From: Pacificoceanicola sp049341065
GTDB taxonomy: Bacteria > Pseudomonadota > Alphaproteobacteria > Rhodobacterales > Rhodobacteraceae
Assembly: GCF_049341065.1 (NCBI RefSeq)
Contig: NZ_JBMPIX010000017.1
Span: 1-64,000, forward strand
DNA length: 64,000 nucleotides
Reading direction: 5' to 3'
Shown here: piece after piece, positions 9,271 to 17,936 of the stretch
Layout: each line of letters begins with the position of its first letter
Position numbering within the stretch: the first letter of the stretch is position 1
Position numbers and translations under genes: made by a program
The notes under the pieces: generated by a model
Seen by the model: only the letters and a program-made list of their open reading frames with translations
Databases searched by the model: none
What the model was told of the DNA's origin: nothing

Positions 9271-10302
9271 ATGAGAAAAGCGGTTGTTAACGGGACCGTG
9301 CACATGACCTTTGACATCAATGCAATTGACAACCAGTTTGCGGTATCAACCGGCAGCAATGTTGGAATTGTCCCGGGGAAGTCGAAATTTGATAACCCGC
9401 CAAATGGCAGTCAGAACCTGATCATCACAACGCAGGATGGTGACACCGATCCGCGATTGTTTGAAGTGGGTGATACCTATGATGTCGCTTGGGGGGGCTC
9501 CGGCGGTGGCGGTTCAATTGCCAATGCTACGGTGGTCCGCAGCGATCCCGCGCCGGGGGGCGGGGGAATTATCGTTTTTGAAGGTCTCGACGAAAACGGG
9601 AATTTGGCCGAGGTCATCTGGACGCCTGACCACGATCTCGAGAATTGGTATTGGACGAATTACAACCCATCGGCGGAACCGCAGTTCTATACCACCGATC
9701 AGGATGCTGGCTATAATCATGAATTCGTGTGTTTCGAGAGATCGACGCGGATTGCAACACCGCGCGGCCTGATCCCGGCCGGGCGGCTCAAGGTGGGGCA
9801 GACGGTCTGTACGTGGATGGGGATCAAACAGGAAATCCGTTGGATCGGTCGCAAAGTGGTTCCTGCGATGACAAATGCGGCGCCGATCCGGTTCGCTCCG
9901 GGCAGCATCGGTAATTTCGCGCCGGTAAAGCTTTCACCGCAGCATCGTGTTATGATCGCCTCGCCTTGGGCCGAGTTGCATTATGGTGCCTCCGAGGTAT
10001 TGGTTCCCGCGATCAGCTTGGTCAACGGCGACACGATCCGGCAGGTGCCCCGCAAACAAGTGGATTACGTCCATATTCTGCTGGATCGGCATGACCTTGT
10101 GATTGCCGAAGGTGCCCCCTGCGAAAGCCTTTTGCCCGGCTTTCGGACACAGGATTGCCTGACCGCCGAAGATCGCGCCGCGATCAAGGCCGCCATTGGC
10201 GAGAAAAGCCGCGAACCTGTTCGGCCGATATTGCGGCGCAGTCTTGCGGAATATGCAGTCTACGACCGCCACACGCCTAAGCGAGAAGAGGTGTTTTTGT
10301 AG
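9271..10302 (+). CDS. Hint (Hedgehog/intein) domain protein
   Basis: The 343-residue protein has a Gly- and Asp-rich N-terminal half (residues 1-150) without catalytic motifs that I recognise. From residue about 153 a Hint domain begins: VCFERSTRIATPRG, then LKVGQTVCTW, IRFAPGSIGN, LSPQHRVMI and the VDYVHILLDRHDLVIAEG block. Such single-Hint proteins are abundant in Rhodobacteraceae and may be secreted and self-cleaving. The Cys that starts the domain and the SPQHR histidine, the usual self-processing residues, are both present. No clear signal peptide is seen. ATG at 9304 is an alternative start, since neither candidate has a strong ribosome binding site. Confidence 0.75.
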   Translation: MRKAVVNGTVHMTFDINAIDNQFAVSTGSNVGIVPGKSKFDNPPNGSQNLIITTQDGDTDPRLFEVGDTYDVAWGGSGGGGSIANATVVRSDPAPGGGGIIVFEGLDENGNLAEVIWTPDHDLENWYWTNYNPSAEPQFYTTDQDAGYNHEFVCFERSTRIATPRGLIPAGRLKVGQTVCTWMGIKQEIRWIGRKVVPAMTNAAPIRFAPGSIGNFAPVKLSPQHRVMIASPWAELHYGASEVLVPAISLVNGDTIRQVPRKQVDYVHILLDRHDLVIAEGAPCESLLPGFRTQDCLTAEDRAAIKAAIGEKSREPVRPILRRSLAEYAVYDRHTPKREEVFL

Positions 10303-10369
10303 CAGCCGCAAAGAGTTGCCTCTGGCCTGCGCCTGCGCCATTGTTTTTGGCAGGCAAGCGGAGAGGCTG

Positions 10370-11953
10370 ATGGACTGGGATCATATCATTGTAGGCGCGG
10401 GCAGCGCCGGTTGTGTTCTGGCCAAACGCCTGAGCGAAGCAGGCCGCAAGGTTCTGCTGCTTGAGGCCGGAGGGCGGGACAATTACCACTGGGTGCATAT
10501 CCCGATGGGCTATCTCTATTGCATCGGAAATCCGCGCACCGATTGGTGTTTTCGTACGGCGGATGAGCCCGGGTTGAACGGGCGATCACTGCTGTATCCG
10601 CGCGGCAAGGTGCTGGGCGGCTGTTCGTCGATCAACGGCATGTTGTACCTGCGCGGGCAGGCGGCGGATTATGACGGTTGGCGCCAGATGGGGCTGCCGG
10701 GCTGGGGGTGGGACGATGTTCTGCCCTATTTCAAACGCTCGGAGGATTACGTCGAAGGCCCGTCGGAAATGCATGGCGCGGGCGGTGAATGGCGGGTCGA
10801 AAACCAGCGGCTGCATTGGGATGTGCTGGACGACTGGATGGACGCGGCGCAGGCGGCGGGCCTGCCCAAGGTCACCGATTTCAACACCGGAAATAACGAA
10901 GGGGTCGGCTATTTCCGGGTCAACCAGCGCAACGGTTGGCGGATGAACACGGCCAAGGCATTTTTGCGCACAACCTCGGGGGTTAATCTGAAGGTCGAAA
11001 CCCAAGCGCAGGTGAAACACCTGATCCTTGAAGGCGGGCGCGCTGTGGGTGTGACCTATGACCAGAACGGAACCGCGCGCGAGGCGCGGTGCGGCGGCGA
11101 TGTGATCCTGTCGGCAGGGGCGGTCAATTCGCCCCATATCCTTCAGCTTTCGGGGATCGGTCCGGGGGCGCTTTTGTCTGAACATGGGGTTGAGGTAAAG
11201 CACGACGCACCCGGCGTTGGCGCCAATCTTCAGGACCATTTGCAATTGCGTTGTTCATGGCGGTTGAGCGGGGCCAAGACGCTGAACACCATGGCGAATT
11301 CGCTTTGGGGGAAGGCGATGATCGGGTTGGAATACGCTTTGAAGCGGACCGGGCCGATGTCCATGTCGCCCTCGCAATTGGGAGCTTTTGCCAAGTCTCG
11401 CGAGGATTTGGCGACCCCGGATCTGGAATATCACGTGCAGCCGTTGTCACTTGGTGCCTTTGGCGAGCCTTTGCATGATTATCCTGCGGTGACGGCCTCG
11501 GTCTGCAATTTGCGGCCCGAAAGCCGGGGGACGGTGACGTTGACCTCTGGCGATTACCGTGACGCACCCCGGATCGCGCCGAATTATTTGGCAACAGAAG
11601 GCGACCGACAGGTTGCGGCGGCCTCGATCCGGTTGACGCGGCGGATCATGGCGCAGGGCCCGATGCAGCGCTACAGCCCGCATGAGGTGAAGCCGGGCGC
11701 GTCTTTTGAAAGCAATGCGGATCTGGCCAAGGCCGCGGGCGACATCGGCACGACGATCTTTCACCCGGTCAGCACTGTCCGCATGGGAGCCGAAGCACAC
11801 GCGCCGCTTGACGCGAGTTTGCGCTTCAAGGGGGTCGGCGGCCTGCGCGTCGTGGACGCCAGTGTGATGCCGACCATAACCAGCGGGAACACCAATTCCC
11901 CGACCATCATGATCGCGGAAAAGGCTGCGGACATGATCCTTGGGAAGGCGTAA
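10370..11953 (+). CDS. GMC family FAD oxidoreductase (choline dehydrogenase-like)
   Basis: From the ATG preceded by GGAGAGG the protein has 527 residues. The FAD-binding Rossmann motif HIIVGAGSAGCVLAKRLSE opens it. The GMC signature PRGKVLGGCSSINGMLYLRG follows, and a second signature GAVNSPHILQLSGIGP lies near residue 250. The C-terminal HPVSTVRMG and NTNSPTIMIAEKAADMIL carry the catalytic His and Asn positions. It oxidises an alcohol such as choline, an aliphatic alcohol or a polyol. Choline is possible given the other methylamine genes in the window, but there is no betaine aldehyde dehydrogenase beside it. An upstream in-frame extension overlapping the Hint gene is rejected. Confidence 0.85.
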   Translation: MDWDHIIVGAGSAGCVLAKRLSEAGRKVLLLEAGGRDNYHWVHIPMGYLYCIGNPRTDWCFRTADEPGLNGRSLLYPRGKVLGGCSSINGMLYLRGQAADYDGWRQMGLPGWGWDDVLPYFKRSEDYVEGPSEMHGAGGEWRVENQRLHWDVLDDWMDAAQAAGLPKVTDFNTGNNEGVGYFRVNQRNGWRMNTAKAFLRTTSGVNLKVETQAQVKHLILEGGRAVGVTYDQNGTAREARCGGDVILSAGAVNSPHILQLSGIGPGALLSEHGVEVKHDAPGVGANLQDHLQLRCSWRLSGAKTLNTMANSLWGKAMIGLEYALKRTGPMSMSPSQLGAFAKSREDLATPDLEYHVQPLSLGAFGEPLHDYPAVTASVCNLRPESRGTVTLTSGDYRDAPRIAPNYLATEGDRQVAAASIRLTRRIMAQGPMQRYSPHEVKPGASFESNADLAKAAGDIGTTIFHPVSTVRMGAEAHAPLDASLRFKGVGGLRVVDASVMPTITSGNTNSPTIMIAEKAADMILGKA

Positions 11954-11977
11954 AGCAGATCCGGCGCTGGTTTGGCG

Positions 11978-12136
11978 TCAGGGCTTGGGGTGATCGTCGT
12001 ATTCGCCGGACAGGATGCGCTGGGCGTCGCCGTCGGGGTCGTCGTATTGGTTTGACTTGATGGTGAAGACGAAGAACGCCAAGCCCAGTCCGCCAAGGAT
12101 CAATGAAATCGGGATCAGGTAGGTCAGGATATTCAT
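11978..12136 (-). CDS. ccoS: cbb3-type oxidase assembly protein CcoS
   Basis: This short gene encodes 52 residues. An N-terminal membrane helix (LIPISLILGGLGLAFFVFTI) is followed by a short acidic tail, SNQYDDPDGDAQRILSGE, which is the CcoS/FixS pattern. It starts 4 bases after the ccoI stop and ends the ccoGHIS operon. CcoS is required for haem and copper insertion into the cbb3 oxidase. Confidence 0.93.
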   Translation of the reverse strand: MNILTYLIPISLILGGLGLAFFVFTIKSNQYDDPDGDAQRILSGEYDDHPKP

Positions 12137-12139
12137 GGG

Positions 12140-14326
12140 TTACCTCAGGCGCAGAGCGTTGAGCGACACGGTAATCGAACTGGCCGACATGGCCAAGGCT
12201 GCGATCAACGGCGAACAAAGCCCGGCGATGGCCAGCGGAACGGCAATCAGGTTGTACCAACTGGCAATGGTGAAATTCTCGCGAATACGGCGAGTGGCTT
12301 TCACGGCGGTTCTTGTCGCCTCGGGGATCGGAGCAAGGGAATTGCCCAGCAAAACGATGTCTGACGCAACGCGCGCCGCGTCCAAAGCCGACGCCGGAGA
12401 GATCGAGGCATGCGCGGCGGTCAGGGCAGCAGTATCGTTCAACCCGTCGCCGACCATCAGCACCTTGGCGCCTTCTTTGGTCAGGGCCTCGATCCGCGCG
12501 GCTTTGTCTTGCGGCAGCGCCTCCGCCAGCCATTGGTCGATCCCCAGACGATTGGCCAAGGTCTCGACCGCTGCACTGGTGTCGCCGGACATCAGGATTA
12601 CGCGTTTTCCGGCCTCTTTCAGGGCGCTCACCGCCTCTTCTGCGCCATCGCGCAGCCGGTCGGTGTAGGTGAAGGCCTGCGCCGGACCATCGCCCACCCG
12701 CAGCCAGGCCGAGGTCATCTGCGACGAGCCGCCACCGACCCAGGCCGCGCGGCCAAGGCGGACCAGTTGCCCGTTCCAATCGCCCTGCGTGCCGTGGCCG
12801 GGAACCTCGGTGATCTGCGTCAGGTCTGCCGGGGTGATCCCCGCGAGGCGTGCGGATTGGGTCAAGGATTGCGACAGCGGATGGGCTGACCCCTCGGCCA
12901 AGGCCAGCGCAATCTCAAGATCGCGGCGGGTGAAATCGTCAAGGTTGGTCAATTCCGGCGCACCAGCGGTCAGGGTGCCTGTCTTGTCGAAAACCACGGT
13001 ATCGACTTGGCTTAGACGTTCCAGCGCGGTGGCATCCTTGATCAGCAACCCACGTTTGAACAACCGCCCAGAGGCGGCAGTGGTCACCGCAGGCACGGCC
13101 AGTCCCAAAGCACACGGGCAGGTGATGATCAGAACTGCCGCCGCGATGTTCAGCGCGATGCGCAGATCGCCCGAATAAAGATACCAGCCGATAAAGGACA
13201 GCGCCGACAGGATATGCACCCCGGGGGCGTAAAGCTTGGCTGCCTTGTCCGCCAGCGAGGTATAGCGCGACCGCCCGCTTTCAGCGACAGCGACCAGATC
13301 CGCCATCCGGTGCAGCGAGGTGTCGCGCCCGACGGCGGTGGCGCGGATGATCAGCGGGCCGGTCAGGTTGACCTCGCCTGCACTGACTTTGGTGCCGGTT
13401 TCGGCAAAGACCGGCAGGGTTTCCCCGGTCAGCAGTGAACGGTCCAGCTCGGACGTGCCTTCAACGATTTCGCCATCGACGGGCATCCGGTTGCCGGGGC
13501 TGACACGCACCAGATCGCCGACCGACAGATCGGCGACCGAGACCTTTTCTTCGCCCTCGTCGGTCACCCGCCATGCGCGTGGGACTTCCAGTGCGGCCAG
13601 TTCCTCGGCCGCGGAACGCGCAACCGAGCGGGTGCGGTGATCCAGATAGCGGCCGGTCAACAGGAAGAAGGTCAGCGCAATGGCGGCGTCAAAATAGGCA
13701 TGTTCGCCCGACAGCGAGGTTTCCCAAAGCGAGGTCACGACCGCCAGCAGGATCGCCAATGAAATCGGCACGTCCATGTTGAGCGCGCCGACCTTGAGGG
13801 CATTCCAGGCGTTCCGGAAAAACGGCTGGGCGGAAAAGGCCACCGCAGGCAGCACGATCGCCGCCGAGATCCAGTGGAAAAGGTCGCGCGTGGCGCCCTC
13901 GGCCCCTGACCAGACGGCGATCGACAGCAGCATGACGTTCATGGCGGCAAATCCCGCCACCGCCAGCCGCATGAGCAAATCGCGACCCGCCCGGTCAGTC
14001 TGTGTGGCCGAGATGGCCGTGGTGTCCAGCTCGTGCGCCTCGTATCCCGCGCCTGTCACGACGGGGATCACATCGGCGGCGACCACGTCCGGATCGGCCT
14101 CGATGCTCACGCGTTTCATTGTCAGGTTGACCCGCGCCGAGCGGACGCCGGGCGTGGTGGACAAAGCGCGTTCGACCGTGGCCATGCAGGCGGCGCAGTG
14201 AATCGTCGGCAAGGACAGGACGATATGCGCTTCGATGGGATCCTGCGCGGCAGCAAGCGCTTCGGCAGCCGGCGCGGCAGAGCAAGCGGGGCAGGCGGAA
14301 ACAGGCGCGCGCATGGTGGCCGTCAT
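12140..14326 (-). CDS. ccoI: Copper-transporting P1B-type ATPase CcoI/FixI
   Basis: The 728-residue protein has an N-terminal CPAC segment and a heavy-metal-associated domain with CAAC at residues 44-47. Eight membrane helices are expected. The CPC metal-transport motif is at 403-405, the phosphorylation site DKTGT at 447-451, the TGET actuator loop at about 300-303, a HPLSQS nucleotide-binding motif and GDGLND near the end. CcoI supplies copper for the CuB centre of cbb3 oxidase. GGAGG in the last codons of ccoH serves its start. The operon order ccoG-ccoH-ccoI-ccoS separates it from general copper-detoxifying CopA. Confidence 0.95.
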   Translation of the reverse strand: MTATMRAPVSACPACSAAPAAEALAAAQDPIEAHIVLSLPTIHCAACMATVERALSTTPGVRSARVNLTMKRVSIEADPDVVAADVIPVVTGAGYEAHELDTTAISATQTDRAGRDLLMRLAVAGFAAMNVMLLSIAVWSGAEGATRDLFHWISAAIVLPAVAFSAQPFFRNAWNALKVGALNMDVPISLAILLAVVTSLWETSLSGEHAYFDAAIALTFFLLTGRYLDHRTRSVARSAAEELAALEVPRAWRVTDEGEEKVSVADLSVGDLVRVSPGNRMPVDGEIVEGTSELDRSLLTGETLPVFAETGTKVSAGEVNLTGPLIIRATAVGRDTSLHRMADLVAVAESGRSRYTSLADKAAKLYAPGVHILSALSFIGWYLYSGDLRIALNIAAAVLIITCPCALGLAVPAVTTAASGRLFKRGLLIKDATALERLSQVDTVVFDKTGTLTAGAPELTNLDDFTRRDLEIALALAEGSAHPLSQSLTQSARLAGITPADLTQITEVPGHGTQGDWNGQLVRLGRAAWVGGGSSQMTSAWLRVGDGPAQAFTYTDRLRDGAEEAVSALKEAGKRVILMSGDTSAAVETLANRLGIDQWLAEALPQDKAARIEALTKEGAKVLMVGDGLNDTAALTAAHASISPASALDAARVASDIVLLGNSLAPIPEATRTAVKATRRIRENFTIASWYNLIAVPLAIAGLCSPLIAALAMSASSITVSLNALRLR

Positions 14327-14330
14327 GGTT

Positions 14331-14798
14331 TTAACCTCCGATGGTCATTTCCAGACGCTGTTCGAACTCGGTTCCGTCCAACGCGGTGGCCTTCAGCCAG
14401 ACATCCCAATTTCCGGGGTTCAGATCAATCGGGGCAACGTAAGCTTGGCCGTTGAAGGTGAAGTCGGGAATGCGGTCATCGCTGACATTGGTGGGGCGGC
14501 CCACTGTTGCGCTGAGCTTGCCGGCCTGAACTGGGCGACCATTTTCGTCGGTAATGGACAGGATCAACCGATCGCCGTCAAGCAGCGCCTCGACATCCCA
14601 GCCCAGCGATTCCTGCGCGGCCTTGCGGGCATTGAAGGTCTGACTGGCGACATAGGAGTTTTTCACTTCCAGCCCCGGAAAAGTCTTCACCGCATTATAG
14701 GCCAAGGCGAGGTTGACCGCGATGATGACGCCAAAGGCGCCACCAAAAATCCCAAACACGTGCCAACCGGTGAGTTTGCGTTCGGTCTTGCCGCTCAT
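14331..14798 (-). CDS. ccoH: FixH/CcoH family cbb3 assembly protein
   Basis: The 155-residue protein has one N-terminal membrane helix (WHVFGIFGGAFGVIIAVNLA) followed by a periplasmic domain with the FixH-family YNAVKTFPGLEVKNSYV and PGNWDVWL blocks. CcoH interacts with the oxidase during assembly. Its ATG overlaps the ccoG stop by one base (TGATG), so translation is coupled. Confidence 0.93.
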   Translation of the reverse strand: MSGKTERKLTGWHVFGIFGGAFGVIIAVNLALAYNAVKTFPGLEVKNSYVASQTFNARKAAQESLGWDVEALLDGDRLILSITDENGRPVQAGKLSATVGRPTNVSDDRIPDFTFNGQAYVAPIDLNPGNWDVWLKATALDGTEFEQRLEMTIGG

Positions 14799-16231
14799 CA
14801 GTTTTCTCTCCCGTTAAAGATCGTGTCGTCGTAGGCACGATCGCCGTTGGTCAGATCTTCGACCCAGAAGCGGAAGGGAACCCTTTCGCTCTCGGCGGCC
14901 TCCGAGCTTTTGGGCGCGGTGACATAGACCCTTTGCAGATAGGTCTGGTTGGCCGGAATGGTAACAGTTTCGTAAGGCGTGCCTTCCAACTGAATGCGCA
15001 GGAACTGGTTGCCGTTCAGCGTGATGCGGAAGGGCCGATCCTCGCCATGCTTGTTCAGCAGGCGCACGTCATAGGTGTTGCGGATCGACCCGTCCGACAG
15101 TGTCACAAAGGTCGGGTTGCGCACCGGGGCGACGGTCATCTCGATATCGGGGCGGATGAACAGGGCAAAGACCAGCCCGATCCCCACCAGTGACCAAAGC
15201 ATGGTGTACAGGATCACGCGCGGGCGGAAGATGTGCTTCCAGATCGAGCGCGGCGGATTGCCCGCCCGTTCCAGCGTTTCGTCCGAGAGCGCGAGATAGT
15301 CGATCAAACCACGCGGCTTGCCGATCTTGGCCATCATGTCGTCACAAGCGTCAATGCACAGTGCGCAGGTGATGCAGGCCAGCTGTTGGCCGTCGCGGAT
15401 GTCGATACCGACGGGGCAGACGTTCACGCAGGCCATGCAATCAATGCAATCGCCAAGGTTCTCGGCGCCTTCGGCCTTGCGGTGCTTGCCGCGCGGCTCA
15501 CCGCGCCATTCGCGATACCCGACGGTCAGCGTGTCTTCGTCCATCATGGCGGCCTGAATGCGCGGCCACGGGCAGGCGTAGATACAAATCTGTTCGCGGG
15601 CAAAACCGCCAAAGAAGAAGGTGATCAAACCCATGACGATGATGGTAGTATAGGCGACGGGATGCGCCTGCCCGGTGAACAGATCAACCAGCAGGGTCGG
15701 CGCGTCGGTAAAGTAGAACACCCATGCACCGCCGGTGGCGATGCCGATCAGGAACCAGATCGTCCATTTTGTCAGGCGCAGCCGCAGTTTTCGAAAGTCC
15801 ATCTTCTTCTGCCGGTGCAGTCGCAGACGCGCGTTGCGGTCGCCTTCGATCCAGCGCTCGACCAGAATGAACAGGTCGGTCCAGACAGTCTGGGGGCAGG
15901 CATAGCCGCACCAAACCCGGCCAAGCGCCGAAGTGAACAGGAACAGCCCAAGCCCGGCCATGACCAGAAGGCCCGCGACAAAATAGAATTCGTGCGGCCA
16001 AATCTCGATCCAGAAAAAGAAAAAGCGACGCCCGGCAAGGTCCAGCAGAACTGCCTGATCCGGAAGTTGCGGCCCGCGGTCCCAGCGAATCCAGGGCGTT
16101 ATGTAGTAAACGCCCAACATGAGGGTCAGCAGGACCCACTTCAGATTCCGAAAATTCCCAGAAACGCGGCGCGGAAAGATCGGCTCGCGGGATTTATACA
16201 GACTGGGGGCGGGGGTGTTGCTATCGGACAC
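14798..16231 (-). CDS. ccoG: Cytochrome c oxidase accessory protein CcoG (RdxA/FixG)
   Basis: With the GTG start at 16231 the protein has 477 residues. It has several N-terminal membrane helices and CGYACPQTVW and CIYACPWPR motifs. A double [4Fe-4S] ferredoxin region (CIDCMACVNVCPVGID and CITCALCIDACDD) follows, and then a C-terminal Ig-like domain. CcoG is a cupric reductase acting in cbb3 assembly. GGAG lies 10 bases before the GTG. An in-frame ATG at 16306 and a TTG at 16309 fall inside the FNR box, so the longer form is unlikely. It is the first gene of ccoGHIS. Confidence 0.93.
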   Translation of the reverse strand: MSDSNTPAPSLYKSREPIFPRRVSGNFRNLKWVLLTLMLGVYYITPWIRWDRGPQLPDQAVLLDLAGRRFFFFWIEIWPHEFYFVAGLLVMAGLGLFLFTSALGRVWCGYACPQTVWTDLFILVERWIEGDRNARLRLHRQKKMDFRKLRLRLTKWTIWFLIGIATGGAWVFYFTDAPTLLVDLFTGQAHPVAYTTIIVMGLITFFFGGFAREQICIYACPWPRIQAAMMDEDTLTVGYREWRGEPRGKHRKAEGAENLGDCIDCMACVNVCPVGIDIRDGQQLACITCALCIDACDDMMAKIGKPRGLIDYLALSDETLERAGNPPRSIWKHIFRPRVILYTMLWSLVGIGLVFALFIRPDIEMTVAPVRNPTFVTLSDGSIRNTYDVRLLNKHGEDRPFRITLNGNQFLRIQLEGTPYETVTIPANQTYLQRVYVTAPKSSEAAESERVPFRFWVEDLTNGDRAYDDTIFNGREN

Positions 16232-16295
16232 GGGAGATTCGCTCCGTTGAAGGCTAAAGTTAGCGCCCTTGTCACAGCTTGGGGCTGCGGTCTCT

Positions 16296-16309
16296 TTGAC
16301 CTGCATCAA
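16296..16309 (-). promoter_or_regulatory. FNR box upstream of ccoGHIS
   Basis: Read on the minus strand the site is TTGAT-GCAG-GTCAA, a full match to the FNR/FnrL dyad. It lies about 70 bases before the preferred ccoG start, which fits activation under low oxygen. Confidence 0.85.
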
Positions 16310-16370
16310 ATTCTATATCTTCGATCTAGGTTTTTGACTGTAGCCGCTTTCGGTGTCGGCTGCAGCCAGC

Positions 16371-17243
16371 TTATTCGCGGACTTCGCGCCGCAACCACTT
16401 GATGAAAGCGTGCAGCGGAGGGCGGCCAACGCCGGGGGCGGTGACGATGTGGTACCCGGCCTCGCTTTCGTCTTCGAACAGGGCAAGAAGGCGACCAGAA
16501 GCCAAGTCTTCGGCGACCGAGATCTTGGTTGTGACCGCCACGCCCTGAGCGTTGCGTGCCCCGTCGATCATCAGGTTGCCCGGCACATGCGTCAGGCTGC
16601 TCAGCCGGTGCCCGACAATGCCGCGCGTTTCCAGCCAGCGGCTGGCTTCGTTATGGCCAAGTTCCTGCAACCACGGTGTTTTCAAAAGATCTTGCGGGGT
16701 TTTTGGAAGCCCATTCTTGAACAGTTCGGGCGCGCCGACCACCACCAAGGGGGCACGCATCAACAGCTCGCTCTGTAACCCCTTCCATGTCCCCGTGCCG
16801 TACCGCAGGGCCAGATCAACGCCGCCGGGGCTGGGGTCGGTCAGGCCGGGGCTGGGGTTGATGATCAACTCGACCTCCGAGTGAATGGCGCGAAAGCGGG
16901 CAAGCCGGGGCATCAGCCAATTGGCTGCGAAACTTGGCGTGCAGGCAATATGCAGCGGGCGCCCGGCATCGGCGCCGGTGAGGGTCTCGACTGTCTGGAT
17001 GATGTGACTGAAGTCAGCTTGCAGGGCGCGGGCAAGGGTTTCGCCCTCGGGTGTCAGGGACAGGCTTCGGCCCGAGCGTTTGAGGAGCGAAAACCCAAGA
17101 TGCGTCTCCAGAGCGCGCAATTGCTGGCTGATCGCCGCGTGGGTGACGTTCAGCGCAGCCCCGGCCTGCTCAACCGAGCCAGACTCGGCATAAGCGGCAA
17201 AGGCGCGAAGGGCGCTCAGCGGGGGAAGGGCGGACCAGTTCAT
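16371..17243 (-). CDS. LysR family transcriptional regulator (GcvA-like)
   Basis: The 290-residue protein has an N-terminal helix-turn-helix (LSALRAFAAYAESGSVEQAG, then LNVTHAAISQQLRALETHLG) and a periplasmic-binding-like effector domain from residue about 90. VDLALRYGTGTWKGL matches the GcvA/AmpR-type subgroup. It sits between ccoGHIS and the ccoNOQP side, transcribed leftward. It is divergent from a small basic-protein gene, with about 100 bases between them. The target is not known; the divergent small gene and itself are the obvious candidates. Confidence 0.9.
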   Translation of the reverse strand: MNWSALPPLSALRAFAAYAESGSVEQAGAALNVTHAAISQQLRALETHLGFSLLKRSGRSLSLTPEGETLARALQADFSHIIQTVETLTGADAGRPLHIACTPSFAANWLMPRLARFRAIHSEVELIINPSPGLTDPSPGGVDLALRYGTGTWKGLQSELLMRAPLVVVGAPELFKNGLPKTPQDLLKTPWLQELGHNEASRWLETRGIVGHRLSSLTHVPGNLMIDGARNAQGVAVTTKISVAEDLASGRLLALFEDESEAGYHIVTAPGVGRPPLHAFIKWLRREVRE

Positions 17244-17344
17244 GTATTAGTAAAACTTACAGATTGGATTTATTCCTGAGTCGCCTGTTGCAGGGCTTTA
17301 GCGCAGATTTATTCGCATTACGTGCTGAACGAAAGGATACTCAG

Positions 17345-17494
17345 ATGTTGGGCATACTTGCAAAATCTTTCATGACGGCAACTCGGTCGCAGCCCGAGCG
17401 CCGCCATCGCCGCGACCTGCCGAAACTGTCCTGGAGCCAGGAGGATTTGCCATTTCGCAACCATGCGGGCCGCCGGAGTGGGCGTGATGATTGA
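17345..17494 (+). CDS. Small basic protein of unknown function
   Basis: This 49-codon gene has a ribosome binding site (AAAGGA) nine bases before its ATG. Its product is Arg-rich: a short amphipathic start (MLGILAKSFMTATRS), then a charged middle with RRHRRDLPKL. Its size and Arg content recall DUF1127-type small proteins, but I cannot place it in that family. It is divergent from the LysR gene. It may be a real small protein or a leader. Confidence 0.45.
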   Translation: MLGILAKSFMTATRSQPERRHRRDLPKLSWSQEDLPFRNHAGRRSGRDD

Positions 17495-17618
17495 TCCGAT
17501 TGTCGCGTTCAGGCCGCCGTCCGTGCCGCGTTCCGGTGGGGGTTACGGCAGTGAACCCGCGATAATGCGTCTCGCAACGCATGCAAATGCGGTCCGCTGG
17601 GCTGGGTGGCTGATGGGG

Positions 17619-17732
17619 AGATAAAGTGACGCCGGTGCTTCAGGAAACGCGCGAACAGGACGAAGCACCGGCGTCATAACCCAGCCTTTCGGGAGGGTGT
17701 CTGTGAAGTCAGGAGGAGGAGCCTGACCTTTC
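17619..17732 (-). ncRNA. Candidate FNR-controlled small RNA with CCUCC loops
   Basis: Read leftward, an FNR dyad at 17767-17780 is centred 41.5 bases from a predicted start near 17732. A GAAAAT -10 element sits at 17744-17739; this is class II FNR promoter geometry. The transcript would fold into GUCAGG-CUCCUCCU-CCUGAC (17727-17708) and a second hairpin with CCCUCCC in its 5' arm (about 17698-17680). A 15-bp perfect stem with a 20-nt loop (17676-17627) then ends in CTTTATCT. The exposed CCUCC segments look like the anti-Shine-Dalgarno loops of the Cuckoo/CcsR RNAs of Rhodobacter sphaeroides. A 44-codon frame starting at 17677 overlaps the terminator stem and is judged less likely. Confidence 0.5.
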
Positions 17733-17766
17733 CTTTACATTTTCCCAGATCGCGGGAAGCCCGGCA

Positions 17767-17780
17767 TTGACCCATGTCAA
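17767..17780 (-). promoter_or_regulatory. FNR box between ccoP and the LysR region
   Basis: TTGAC-CCAT-GTCAA is a complete dyad. It lies downstream of ccoP and has no protein gene positioned to use it, so it points to a non-coding transcript running leftward. Confidence 0.7.
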
Positions 17781-17839
17781 ACTCGATCGGGAACAAACGC
17801 GAATACTTGAATATTATTTTTGATGTATCTTTTTGCGGT

Positions 17840-17897
17840 GCTTGGGCGCAGAGCTCCGCTATGACATCGTCCGGAAAAAGATGATTGACGCCCAAGC
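17840..17897. repeat. Inverted repeat downstream of the ccoNOQP terminator
   Basis: GCTTGGGCG at 17840-17848 pairs perfectly with CGCCCAAGC at 17889-17897 across 40 bases. It is a possible second termination or processing hairpin; no other role is visible. Confidence 0.35.
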
Positions 17898-17936
17898 AAA
17901 TCGCTCTGTTGGCCGCTGTCCTCAGAAACGCATCGG

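Noticed and set aside
16232..16309. Longer start of CcoG
   Set aside because: It would begin inside a full FNR box; the GTG at 16231 has a ribosome binding site and fits family length.
17543..17677. A 44-codon minus-strand frame in the candidate RNA region
   Set aside because: Its 5' part is the 15-bp perfect stem, which better fits a terminator; the product has no recognisable feature. It is kept as an alternative explanation for the transcript.
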